Shown here piece by piece: positions 52,334 to 60,666 of a DNA stretch of 64,000 nucleotides (its first letter is position 1; each line of letters begins with the position of its first letter). The stretch is from the NCBI GenBank assembly GCA_963921305.4, contig CAWUEX030000002.1, positions 1,364,001-1,428,000 of the forward strand. The letters are read 5' to 3'. This DNA is from CAWUEX02 sp963921305 (GTDB lineage: Bacteria; Pseudomonadota; Alphaproteobacteria; Rhodospirillales; Rhodospirillaceae). The position numbers and the translations under genes were made by a program. The notes beneath the pieces were generated by a model, which saw nothing but the letters and a program-made list of their open reading frames with translations, was not told the origin of the DNA and ran no database searches.

Positions 52334-54682
52334 GTGAAACAAGCGTCCGCAGGGTCAACGCTCGATCAGTTGTTGGTGAATTCGGATCTGGCAGACCGGT
52401 CCAGACCAGGGGCCCACGCGTCGCCCCCGTTTATCGATCTCGCCCTGCGCAGCTCCCACATTGTTGCCTGGGAGATTGATCTCAAGACCGGCGAGATCAT
52501 CGGCAACGATCAACTCAGCCATGTCCTCGGCTACGAACCCGAGGAATTACAGGTAATGGACCGCCCGTGGGCGACCCTCTGCCATCCCGAAGACCAAGAC
52601 CGCCGCGAGGCCGAGCTGGCCCGCCATCTCAGCGGTGAAATACCGCGGTACGAATGCGAATACCGTCTGCGTAAGAAGTCCGGAGATTGGATCTGGGTGT
52701 TGGTCAAGGGGCAAGTCGTTGAACACGACGAGTCAGGCAAACCCAAGCGCATGGTGGGCACCACCCTCGATATCACCGCGCGCAAACTCACTGAACAAGA
52801 CCTCGGCGCTGAAAACGAACTCTTGTCCCTCGCGCTGCAGATGGGTGGCCTCGGGTGCCATTACTGGGACCGCGCCACAGACAAACTGTTTTGGCCCCAA
52901 GAAACATTCCGTCTGTGGGGCCACAACCCTGACCAAGTCGAGCTCTCCGTGGCGTGGTTTCTCTCCACGCTGCATCCTGAAGACCGTGACTTGATCAGGA
53001 GCCGCTTTGAGGATCAGTCGTGGAACGATCTGAAACACGACTTCCGGATCATGCTCCCCGATGGGAAAGTAAAATTTCTTCGCAGTCATTCCATCCGTCA
53101 GCGCGATGACGATGGCGCCATCATCTCAAGTTACGGCATCTATCAAGACATCACATCGTCACGCAATATGCAGAATGCCCTGCGCGAAGGCGAAGCGCGT
53201 TTTCGCGCGGTGTTTGAAACCTCAGGCGCTGGCATCGTGCTGTCGGACGAAAACGGCTACATCCGGTTCATCAACGAAGCCTTTGCCAACCTTCTCGGAT
53301 ATTCCGTTCCGGAATTGATCGGTAAGAACTTCACCGCATTGAGTCCCGAAGGGGAGTTCGATCCCGTCGTTGACTTTGCCGATGACCTGAGATCGGGTGC
53401 GCGCAGTCAGCTCAGTTTGGAGAAACGCTACCGGCATCGCCAAGGTCACACCGTCTGGGTGCGGTTGGATTTAAGTGTCGCGTCCGGGCTCAGTTTCAGT
53501 GAGCCCATGTTTATTGGCGTCGCGCAAGACATTACCGAGCGCAAAGCCGCTGAACAGCGCCTCACCCAAAACAGTCATCTCCTGGAAGAGGCGCAGCGCA
53601 TCGGCAACATCGGCCACTGGACGTGGATTCCCGATACCGGCGCGGTGGAGTGGTCGAGCGAAATGTACCGTATTCTCGGCCTCAATCCGGATCAGCTGGA
53701 ACTGCCGATGACCCCGTTCCGGGAATTCGTTCATCCCGATGATCGCGACAAGTGGGATGAGGCGCTCCGCACGGTTCTGGAAGACAAAAGAGAGACAGCG
53801 GCTGAATATCGCTTGCTTCACCCCGATGGCACTTCGCGCAATGTTATCGGCCGGGCGACGACGGAAACGCTTCCCTCAGGGCAAGTGCGCATTTTCGGAA
53901 CGCTGCAAGATCTGACCGACCGCAAACGCAATGAAGAGGTTTTGCAGCAGGCTATTGAGTCCGCTCAGGCGGCCAGTGAAGCCAAGTCCAAGTTTTTGGC
54001 GAGTATGAGTCATGAACTGCGTACGCCCCTCAATGCGATTCTAGGGTTTGCGCAATTGCTGGCGTTGCAAACCCGCGGCCCGCTCGGTGAAGATCAGCAG
54101 GGCTATGTCGACAACATCATTCAGGGTGGCGAGCATCTGCTGGGGCTGATCAATGATGTGCTTGATCTTGCACGGATCGATACCGGTCAGTTCGCCGTCA
54201 ATCTCACCGTGGTCGAAGTGGTTGAGACCGCCGACCGCGTGATCAGAGCGTTTGGGCAACAAGCGGAGGACCGCAAGATCGAGATCGGGTTTGCGCCAGA
54301 CGTGCCCGAACGTCTGTTGGTCAACACAGACCAAATGCGCCTCACCCAGGTCATCAACAACTTCATGTCCAATGCCATCAAGTACAACCGCGAAGGCGGC
54401 CGCGTGACCATCGGCATCCAAAAACATGACGAACGGTTTGCCCGCATTTCGGTGGTCGATACGGGCCGCGGCATTCCCGCCGACCGGCACGACGAAGTGT
54501 TCCAAAGCTTCAATCGTCTCGGCGCGGAAGCCAGTGGCGAAGAGGGCACGGGTATCGGTCTTGCGCTCTCGAAGAATCTGGTCGAGCGCATGGGCGGGCG
54601 TATCGGGTTTGTCAGTGAAGCTGACAAGGGCAGCGAGTTCTGGGTTGATGTGCCCTTGTCCGGACAGTCTAAGACGTCTTAA
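52334..54682 (+). CDS. Soluble multi-PAS sensor histidine kinase
   Basis: This 782-residue hybrid-less kinase has no membrane helix. It has four PAS/PAC domains (roughly 35-150, 165-285, 290-410 and 425-540), recognisable by repeated HPEDxxxxE and DITxRKxxEQ elements. A HisKA dimerisation domain with phospho-acceptor His560 (SHELRTPLNAILGFAQLL) follows. The HATPase has the N box NNFMSNAIKYNREGG, DTGRGIPADRHDEVF and GTGIGLALSKNLVERMGG. The start is GTG. No response regulator is adjacent. The stop overlaps the convergent arfB stop by 4 nt. Confidence 0.92.
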   Translation: MKQASAGSTLDQLLVNSDLADRSRPGAHASPPFIDLALRSSHIVAWEIDLKTGEIIGNDQLSHVLGYEPEELQVMDRPWATLCHPEDQDRREAELARHLSGEIPRYECEYRLRKKSGDWIWVLVKGQVVEHDESGKPKRMVGTTLDITARKLTEQDLGAENELLSLALQMGGLGCHYWDRATDKLFWPQETFRLWGHNPDQVELSVAWFLSTLHPEDRDLIRSRFEDQSWNDLKHDFRIMLPDGKVKFLRSHSIRQRDDDGAIISSYGIYQDITSSRNMQNALREGEARFRAVFETSGAGIVLSDENGYIRFINEAFANLLGYSVPELIGKNFTALSPEGEFDPVVDFADDLRSGARSQLSLEKRYRHRQGHTVWVRLDLSVASGLSFSEPMFIGVAQDITERKAAEQRLTQNSHLLEEAQRIGNIGHWTWIPDTGAVEWSSEMYRILGLNPDQLELPMTPFREFVHPDDRDKWDEALRTVLEDKRETAAEYRLLHPDGTSRNVIGRATTETLPSGQVRIFGTLQDLTDRKRNEEVLQQAIESAQAASEAKSKFLASMSHELRTPLNAILGFAQLLALQTRGPLGEDQQGYVDNIIQGGEHLLGLINDVLDLARIDTGQFAVNLTVVEVVETADRVIRAFGQQAEDRKIEIGFAPDVPERLLVNTDQMRLTQVINNFMSNAIKYNREGGRVTIGIQKHDERFARISVVDTGRGIPADRHDEVFQSFNRLGAEASGEEGTGIGLALSKNLVERMGGRIGFVSEADKGSEFWVDVPLSGQSKTS

Positions 54683-55104
54683 GTGGTCTCTTGCTCCGGC
54701 CGCCGCCGCAGCTTTTTCAACCGGCCCCGGGATTTTTTGTCCGCCACACGTTTATTGGCGGCGCTGCGTGGGGGCTTGCTGGCCCGGCGGGGCGCATCTT
54801 GTTTTGCCGCCGCGGCGACAAGCGCGACCAACCGACCAATCGCATCTTCTTTGTTTCGGGCTTGAAGACGATAGCGTTTGGCTTCAATGACGATCACGCC
54901 ATCCCGCGTTGCCCGCCGCCCGGCCCGGGCAATCAACCGGCTCCGCACATCGCCTGGCAAACTTTGGCTTCGCGCGGCATCGAACCGCAATTGCACGGCT
55001 GTCGCCACCTTGTTGACATTCTGGCCCCCCGGTCCTGACGCGCGTATGAACGAGAACTCGAATTCAGATGGATCAAGGGTTATATGATCGGTCACGTAGA
55101 TCAT
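54679..55104 (-). CDS. arfB: Ribosome rescue hydrolase ArfB
   Basis: This 141-residue codon-independent peptidyl-tRNA hydrolase frees stalled ribosomes. The catalytic GGQ is at residues 26-28 in RASGPGGQNVNKV. VQLRFDAARSQSLPGDVRSRL follows. The last 40 residues are a Lys/Arg-rich tail (RSAANKRVADKKSRGRLKKLR) that enters the empty mRNA channel in this family. The ATG at 55104 fits the family; a TTG five codons upstream is less likely. Confidence 0.93.
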   Translation of the reverse strand: MIYVTDHITLDPSEFEFSFIRASGPGGQNVNKVATAVQLRFDAARSQSLPGDVRSRLIARAGRRATRDGVIVIEAKRYRLQARNKEDAIGRLVALVAAAAKQDAPRRASKPPRSAANKRVADKKSRGRLKKLRRRPEQETT

Positions 55105-55193
55105 CTGATCAGCCACCAACTTCTGCAGACTTGCTCCGTTCGCCGGGGCTAAAGTCCCGCGTTAGCACGGATTCATAGAGAACAAACGGTATC

Positions 55194-55637
55194 ATGTCCG
55201 ACACGGAAACTCCGCTTGAGATGATTGCTCCGGCCCTCAGTTTTGATGAGCTGGCTGAAAATTTCGAACTTTTCGACGATTGGGAAGACCGCTACCGCTA
55301 CATCATCGATTTGGGCAAGGGTCTGCCATCTCTGCCTGATCAATACCGGACCGACGCGACCAAGGTCCGCGGCTGCATGAGCCAGGTGTGGATGGTGCCG
55401 GGTCATGCTGAAGGCGACGAGGGCAAGTTCGCCTTCGCCGCGGACAGTGACGCCCACATCGTGAAAGGACTAATTGCTGTTCTCGCCATTCTTTACACCG
55501 GTAAATCGCGGCGCGAGATCGCGGCGACCGATGCCGATGCGGCGTTTTCCCGCCTCGGGCTAGATCAGCATCTCAGCCCCAGCCGCCGCAATGGCCTGGG
55601 CTCGATGGTGGACCGCATCCGTACCTTCGCCGGCTAG
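55194..55637 (+). CDS. sufE: Cysteine desulfurase activator SufE
   Basis: This 147-residue protein accepts sulfur from SufS for Fe-S cluster assembly. The active Cys61 lies in KVRGCMSQVWM. Also present are FDDWEDRYRYIIDLGKGLPSLP (in pieces) and LSPSRRNGLGSMVDRIR. Length and motifs are normal. It is divergent from arfB, and its stop overlaps the stop of the convergent TPR gene by 4 nt. No other suf gene is in the window. Confidence 0.95.
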   Translation: MSDTETPLEMIAPALSFDELAENFELFDDWEDRYRYIIDLGKGLPSLPDQYRTDATKVRGCMSQVWMVPGHAEGDEGKFAFAADSDAHIVKGLIAVLAILYTGKSRREIAATDADAAFSRLGLDQHLSPSRRNGLGSMVDRIRTFAG

Positions 55638-56398
55638 TCGTCCTGGGGCGAACCGGTTTCGATCGCCTCTTTCACCGATTGTGCCAGCGTATTCTCTGGG
55701 TCTTTCTCCAGGCACCATGCGGCGAGTTTGCCGGCCTCAGCTGTCTCACCCCGCTTGAGTGCGACGTCAGCCATGCTCGCCCGGATGGCCACGCTGTCCG
55801 GCGCTAGGCTCGCCGCGTTGCGCAGGTAATCGTGTGCGGTTCTCAGATCGCCCTTGCTCAGATACACCACCGCCATCTGATGAATGATATCAGCTGATTT
55901 CGGCACCAGCTGGGCTGCGCGCGACAACGCCGCGAGGGCGTCGTCCCATTTCTGCCGGAAGGCCGCAATCCGCGCCAAGCCTATGAAAGCTTGGTAAAGC
56001 TTCGGTTCAAGCTCGACAGCTTTGATGTAATAAAATTCCGCCTGAGGAAAGTTCCCGTAGCGCTCGTGCAAGTTGCCTAAGTTTCCATAGGTCGACGCCG
56101 AGCGGGGATTCAGCATAAGTGACGTTTGAAAGGCCGCGATCGCGCTTTGGGGCCGGCCGCGTTTGCGCAATACCGTACCTAGATTGTTGTGCGCTTCCGC
56201 AAATTGGGGCTGCGCTAAAACCGCCGCCCGAAAATAATACCCGGCCTCCGACAGCTTATCCGCACGGAAGAACTCGACACCGCGCGCCTTGAGGTCAGAC
56301 GCAGATTCATCTCCAGCGAACTGCTGGCCCGCCAAAAGTGATTGCTGACCGAGTTTGCGGACAAGCGCCGCCCCATCTGCGCGTTCCATGCCTGACAT
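55634..56398 (-). CDS. Tetratricopeptide-repeat protein A
   Basis: This 254-residue protein contains about five TPR units: YYFRAAVLAQPQFAEAHNNLGTVLRKRGRPQSAIAAF can be read across two adjacent units, then TYGNLGNLHERYGNFPQAEFYY, AFIGLARIAAFRQKWDDALAAL and MAVVYLSKGDLRTAHDYL. There is no signal peptide or enzyme domain. The ATG at 56398 begins just after the stop of the upstream TPR gene (56407), so the pair is co-transcribed. Probably a protein-interaction scaffold; partners are unknown. Confidence 0.8.
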   Translation of the reverse strand: MSGMERADGAALVRKLGQQSLLAGQQFAGDESASDLKARGVEFFRADKLSEAGYYFRAAVLAQPQFAEAHNNLGTVLRKRGRPQSAIAAFQTSLMLNPRSASTYGNLGNLHERYGNFPQAEFYYIKAVELEPKLYQAFIGLARIAAFRQKWDDALAALSRAAQLVPKSADIIHQMAVVYLSKGDLRTAHDYLRNAASLAPDSVAIRASMADVALKRGETAEAGKLAAWCLEKDPENTLAQSVKEAIETGSPQDD

Positions 56399-56406
56399 GC
56401 CTGTGC

Positions 56407-56814
56407 CTACCGGCGGCCAAACCCGAACCACCGCGCGAAGGCCATGCGGATTTTCTTCCAGGCCAATCCGCGGTTGAGACCGATGGCTGTCTTAAATGCG
56501 TCGACAGCGGCGTCTTTCTGCCCGAGGGCTTGGTAGGCTTCGCCCATGTTGTAGTGGGCGTCCGCATGGCCGGGGTCCAGCGTCACGGCCCGTTTCAGCG
56601 GAATGAGAGCTTCCTCGTTCCGGCCCAGGGCCATCAGAATCACGCCGGCGTCTGCTTGATAAATTGCGCTGTTCGGCTCCGCGCGAATCGCCGCGTGAAC
56701 ATGATTGAGAGCGTCGTTGAGGGCGCCATTGCGGAAGCAGGAGACCGCTTTAGCGTGTTCGGCCTGATGGTCGACGGATTTGGCTTTGCCGGCGGACGAG
56801 GAAGATGAGGCCAC
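56407..56814 (-). CDS. Tetratricopeptide-repeat protein B
   Basis: This 135-residue protein has about three TPR units (AVSCFRNGALNDALNHVHAAI, YQADAGVILMALGRNEEALIPL, AHYNMGEAYQALGQKDAAVDAF) after a Ser-rich start. The C-terminus is basic and aromatic (AWKKIRMAFARWFGFGRR). It starts with GTG at 56814 and is followed 8 nt later by a second TPR gene. The two could derive from a split of one longer TPR protein. Function unknown. Confidence 0.78.
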   Translation of the reverse strand: MASSSSSAGKAKSVDHQAEHAKAVSCFRNGALNDALNHVHAAIRAEPNSAIYQADAGVILMALGRNEEALIPLKRAVTLDPGHADAHYNMGEAYQALGQKDAAVDAFKTAIGLNRGLAWKKIRMAFARWFGFGRR

Positions 56815-56907
56815 GGGAAACTCTATTCGTTGATGAGGTGCTGACTAATGACCTAGGTTCTAGCGCATCTCGCCCCGGGGGCCAAAGGGTCGGCGGTGAG
56901 GCAAAAC

Positions 56908-58347
56908 CTAAGAGTGTTTTGATCCGAATAACCGGCGGTCCAGCTTGGTGACGAACTGCCACGGGTCAGGGTCGGGTTTGCCGAACAAAAACCCTTGGGC
57001 GTACTCGACGCCACAGTCACGCACGAACTCCAGCGTTTCCTTGCTGTCGACCATTTCGGCGATGGTTTCCACATCCATGGTCTTACAGAGCGTGGTCAGC
57101 GCCCGCAAGAATGCCCGGCCTTTCGGCGCGGTCTGAGCATTCTTCACCGCACTGCCGTCCAGTTTCACCACATCGACTTCGAGCACGCTGAGGTACTGGA
57201 AGCTCGCCGCGCCGGCGCCGAAGTCGTCGAGACACACGTGGAACCCTTTCTGCCGGACGGACTGGACGAAGGCGTTGGCCTTGTGCAGATCGACCACACG
57301 GGCGGACTCTGTAATTTCGAACAGCAAGTAGTCCTTCAGCCACGGATCCCTGTCGAGCAACGCATGAAGTTTTTCGATGTAGGTCGAGTCATCGACGGAA
57401 ATGCCCGAGATGTTGACCGCCATAGAGACCTTGTCTTTTTTATGTTCTTTCAGCCAGTCCACGGCCTCTTTGACCAGCGAGTTCATGTTTTTGGCAATGT
57501 CTTTGACATTAAAGTCATTGCCGCTTTGCTCACGGAAGTGATTGATGGTGTAGACGAGGCCACGGGTCAGGTCTTCTTCATCGATGTCGCTGGTATCGAC
57601 GTCAACCGTGCCAGCCTGGACCTCGACGCCTTTGCCGGTGGGATCGAACACGCGGGTGGCCTCGGCCAGCTTGGCCTCAAGGTCGGCCACGTCTAAGCCG
57701 CCCTCATGCAGAATACCGAACTTGCCTTCACCAATTTCACCGGCGGACTCGCCACCTATGGAATTCGCACGCAAGGTCGTACCCACGGTGCTCATCAGGA
57801 TGTCCTGATCCTCACCCGACAGGTTTTGATAGAAGTCGTCGAACCCCGGCAAGTTCACCAATGTCAGCTCGGCGTTGTCGCCGCCCTTCTGGGCATCCTG
57901 CAGTTTCTGCGCCGCCATGTCGGAAAACGAGTTGCCTTCCAAAAGACCGGTGCTGGTATCACGCGTTCCCGCTTTTTCCAGTTCACCAGACTCGTCCATG
58001 TGCGCAACGGTGCGCAGGGCTAAAAAGAAATTGTTGCCCAAGTCCGGCATCAGATATCCGGCGAAGGCGAGCGGCGGCGTCGGCCCCTTGGTGCCCTGCA
58101 AGTGGACCAGGGTGTTGTCGATGCGGCCCTTCTTCGCCGCCACGGCAAGCAACTGCTCAACCAGGAGCTTGTCACGCGGAGCGATGTAGTCGCGCAAGCT
58201 GGTGCCGATCAGGTCCTCAACGGTCTTACCCAGCACGGGCATTGTTGCCCCTGCCGCAAAGACAATCTTACGGTCCTGATCAAGCTCGATCAGAATGTCC
58301 GCCCAGCAAAAAGCAAAGGCGATAAATTTTTCACGTGGTGTGGACAT
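56908..58347 (-). CDS. PAS - degenerate GGDEF - degenerate EAL signalling protein
   Basis: This 479-residue cytoplasmic protein has an N-terminal PAS-like sensor (about 10-115: VFAAGATMPVLGKTVEDLIGTSLRDYI in blocks), a GGDEF-like region without GGDEF (about 125-240) and an EAL-like C-terminus (about 260-475). In the EAL region ITES, DDFGAG, VDVVKLDGS and AEMVDSKETLEF are recognisable, but the signature ExLxR strand at its start is missing. It may bind but not hydrolyse cyclic di-GMP, or act through protein contacts. Confidence 0.82.
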   Translation of the reverse strand: MSTPREKFIAFAFCWADILIELDQDRKIVFAAGATMPVLGKTVEDLIGTSLRDYIAPRDKLLVEQLLAVAAKKGRIDNTLVHLQGTKGPTPPLAFAGYLMPDLGNNFFLALRTVAHMDESGELEKAGTRDTSTGLLEGNSFSDMAAQKLQDAQKGGDNAELTLVNLPGFDDFYQNLSGEDQDILMSTVGTTLRANSIGGESAGEIGEGKFGILHEGGLDVADLEAKLAEATRVFDPTGKGVEVQAGTVDVDTSDIDEEDLTRGLVYTINHFREQSGNDFNVKDIAKNMNSLVKEAVDWLKEHKKDKVSMAVNISGISVDDSTYIEKLHALLDRDPWLKDYLLFEITESARVVDLHKANAFVQSVRQKGFHVCLDDFGAGAASFQYLSVLEVDVVKLDGSAVKNAQTAPKGRAFLRALTTLCKTMDVETIAEMVDSKETLEFVRDCGVEYAQGFLFGKPDPDPWQFVTKLDRRLFGSKHS

Positions 58348-58543
58348 AAACGCGCCTGTGGTCCCGCCCCTGAAGTCCGGGCGTTTGCAATGGCCCGAAG
58401 TGTTTGTGCTTTGCGCGGCGTAATTGCGCGCCGCTCCGCCACTTTACCCAGGACTGACTATCAATCCATAGCAAGAATTCGTATCAAATAGGTAACAGGG
58501 CCACTTTTCTCCGGTCAACGGACGATCAGAGGCGGGCCAAAGC

Positions 58544-59425
58544 ATGCTATTAACGATGGGGAGAAGCGTGGCGCGTCCACATATCGAATTTATTCACTCT
58601 CAGGTTTTGCCATTTCGCCAGGGTCTGCCCGGCGGTGCGCGCGACTCGGTCGCCTGCCGGATTCTCTCTATCGACGACGAAGCCGGCGATTGCTCCACCC
58701 AACTGCGCTACGCGCCGGGCTGGGATGCCGGAGACCCTCATTACCTGGATGTTCACGAAGAACTCTTCGTTCTGGAGGGTGCGCTGCAGATCAACGGCCG
58801 CACGTATGCGAAACACGCATACGCCCACCTGCCAGCCGGATATGTGCGCACCTCCATGTCCAGTCCCCGCGGTGCCGTTGTGCTGACGTTTTTCTCCGGT
58901 GAGGCCCATGCCCACGTGTCCGATCAGCAGGGCGAGATGTTCGATGACAGATTGTTGGTCGAGCACATCGATACGCGCACCATGGCAGGGCAAACCGGCA
59001 AGCGCGAACACATGAAGTCCGGTGATTGGGATCCGTCAGGTACGATCCATAAGAAATTGTTTCATCACCCCGACACCGGTGAATTGACCTGGCTCATTGG
59101 GCTCATGCCTTACTGGTCGACGCCGCGTACGGAAATCCATCCGGTGGTTGAGGAAGAGTTCGCCGTCCTCGGCGATATTTGTTTTCCTATGGGCGTAATG
59201 CGTGACGGCGGATACTTTTGGCGTCCGGCTGGTATTGAGCACGGTCCCTTTGCCACCTGGGGCGGAACGCTACATCTTTGCCGCGGCAAAGGCGGGCCAT
59301 ACGCCACTGAATGGAACGAGTCCGATGGACCGAATTGGGCACCAGACTATGACCCGATCTTACCGCCGGAATACCGGGCTTACGTTGACGCCGCCCATGA
59401 CTATGATCGTGAACCAAACTACTGA
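58544..59425 (+). CDS. Bicupin (ChrR-like/DUF4437-type) protein
   Basis: This 293-residue protein has two cupin domains. Domain 1 (about 50-125) holds PHYLDVHEELFVLEGALQINGRTYAKHAYAHLPAG across adjacent blocks, with a possible metal site H-x-E. Domain 2 (about 180-265) holds EIHPVVEEEFAVLGDICFPMG and GGYFWRPAGIEHGPFATWGG. It resembles cupins of the anti-sigma ChrR group and some dioxygenases. The ATG at 58544 or 58556 may be the start. Function unassigned. Confidence 0.75.
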   Translation: MLLTMGRSVARPHIEFIHSQVLPFRQGLPGGARDSVACRILSIDDEAGDCSTQLRYAPGWDAGDPHYLDVHEELFVLEGALQINGRTYAKHAYAHLPAGYVRTSMSSPRGAVVLTFFSGEAHAHVSDQQGEMFDDRLLVEHIDTRTMAGQTGKREHMKSGDWDPSGTIHKKLFHHPDTGELTWLIGLMPYWSTPRTEIHPVVEEEFAVLGDICFPMGVMRDGGYFWRPAGIEHGPFATWGGTLHLCRGKGGPYATEWNESDGPNWAPDYDPILPPEYRAYVDAAHDYDREPNY

Positions 59426-59451
59426 ACCAAGTCGTACGGACCTCCACCTTT

Positions 59452-59943
59452 ATGACTATAGCGCCCGCGATTGATGTTCGATGCCACGACGACGAGGCCC
59501 GCGCTCATCCGCTGTTGTCTGAGCTTCAAGACTATTGGTGTGGGTTGAACAACGGCGCACCGCCGCCGCGCAAGGCGTTTGAGTTCATGGAGGTTTACAA
59601 GCTCGCCCCCCATCTCCTGATGTCCGAGCGGGTCGCGCCGCGCACGTTTACATTTATCTATTGCGGTACACATGTGGCGGAGAACTTTCCGCTCGATTTG
59701 ACGGGCAGAACGTTCGGTCCCGACAGCGTCGAAGCCAGCCGCATTCCTTGGTTCGACTATAAGTCCGAAGCGCTGGACGGACCCTGCATCCGCTACGGCC
59801 GCGATGCCTTCGATTGGCCCAATACCGATTTTGACACGATCCTCTACGGTGTGTTTCCACTCACCGATGATGATGGCAACGCGGTTTTTCCGCTTGCTGG
59901 GTTCGTGTTTGAAGCGCGTGAGTCAAAAAGGCCTGTTCTGTAG
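59452..59943 (+). CDS. PAS_5-type domain protein
   Basis: This 163-residue soluble protein has HPLLSELQDYWCGLNNG, PPPRKAFEFMEVYKLAPHLLMSERVAPRTFTFIY in adjacent blocks, then CGTHVAENFPLDLTGRTFG. It resembles the PAS_5 family common in alphaproteobacteria. No output domain is attached, so it may be a stand-alone sensor. It follows the bicupin gene by 26 nt. Function unknown. Confidence 0.7.
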   Translation: MTIAPAIDVRCHDDEARAHPLLSELQDYWCGLNNGAPPPRKAFEFMEVYKLAPHLLMSERVAPRTFTFIYCGTHVAENFPLDLTGRTFGPDSVEASRIPWFDYKSEALDGPCIRYGRDAFDWPNTDFDTILYGVFPLTDDDGNAVFPLAGFVFEARESKRPVL

Positions 59944-60050
59944 TGCGCTTTAATCAGTCCTCTGGCTGACCAGGGCTGTTTGCGCCAAGGCGTCCGTGCT
60001 CTACAGTACCGGGCAGAGTCTTCACTTCCTGCACAGGTGACACGCACGTG

Positions 60051-60647
60051 ATGGCGGCACTTCGTTCTTTTCAAACTCACGCCCGCGTCTTAGGGGTCTT
60101 CGCGCTGTTTCTGACGGCGAGCTTTGTTCTGGCCGGCGCACCGGCGGCGCAGGAAACGGCGGTGCGGCGGACAACCCTGCTGGTGGAGGACATCGACCGC
60201 TCTATTGATTTCTATCAGCGTCTCGGTCTCACGCCCTGGTTCGAACGCTCGTCCCGTGACACCGATGACGGCGGCGTGATCGGCACGTCCGAACTGCCGC
60301 TCACTGCCGATCCCAGGATAGGCCGCATCGTCATCATGCGCGGCAACGATGACCGCATCGGCATGATCGGCTTGCTCGGCTACCAGCGTCCGCCCCTGGC
60401 CAACGCCCGCGGCAATCTCATGGGGCTTGGCGTCGGCGACGTCATCATCATGATCGAAACCGACGATATCAATTTCGTCTACAACCGCTTGCAGGAAACC
60501 GGCGCGCGCTTCCATACCCCGCCCGAGCGGTTTGAGGTCACCAACCCGGATGGCTCATTGCGCGACACCGGCTATCGCATGTTCGTCTACGATCCCGATG
60601 GTCATTTGATCGAGGTGTCCGAACCGGCGGACCGGGAGCCGGGCTAA
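60051..60647 (+). CDS. Secreted VOC (glyoxalase-fold) family protein
   Basis: This 198-residue protein has an N-terminal signal peptide (LGVFALFLTASFVLAGAPAAQ) followed by one VOC domain: TTLLVEDIDRSIDFYQRLGLTPWFE, GLGVGDVIIMIETDDINFVYNRLQETGA in blocks, and RMFVYDPDGHLIEVSEPA, with Glu and His metal-ligand candidates. Most VOC enzymes are cytoplasmic; export here is unusual. It follows no operon partner closely and is convergent with the GGT gene. The substrate is unknown. Confidence 0.82.
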   Translation: MAALRSFQTHARVLGVFALFLTASFVLAGAPAAQETAVRRTTLLVEDIDRSIDFYQRLGLTPWFERSSRDTDDGGVIGTSELPLTADPRIGRIVIMRGNDDRIGMIGLLGYQRPPLANARGNLMGLGVGDVIIMIETDDINFVYNRLQETGARFHTPPERFEVTNPDGSLRDTGYRMFVYDPDGHLIEVSEPADREPG

Positions 60648-60666
60648 AGGAGAGGCCAGCTCCGGC

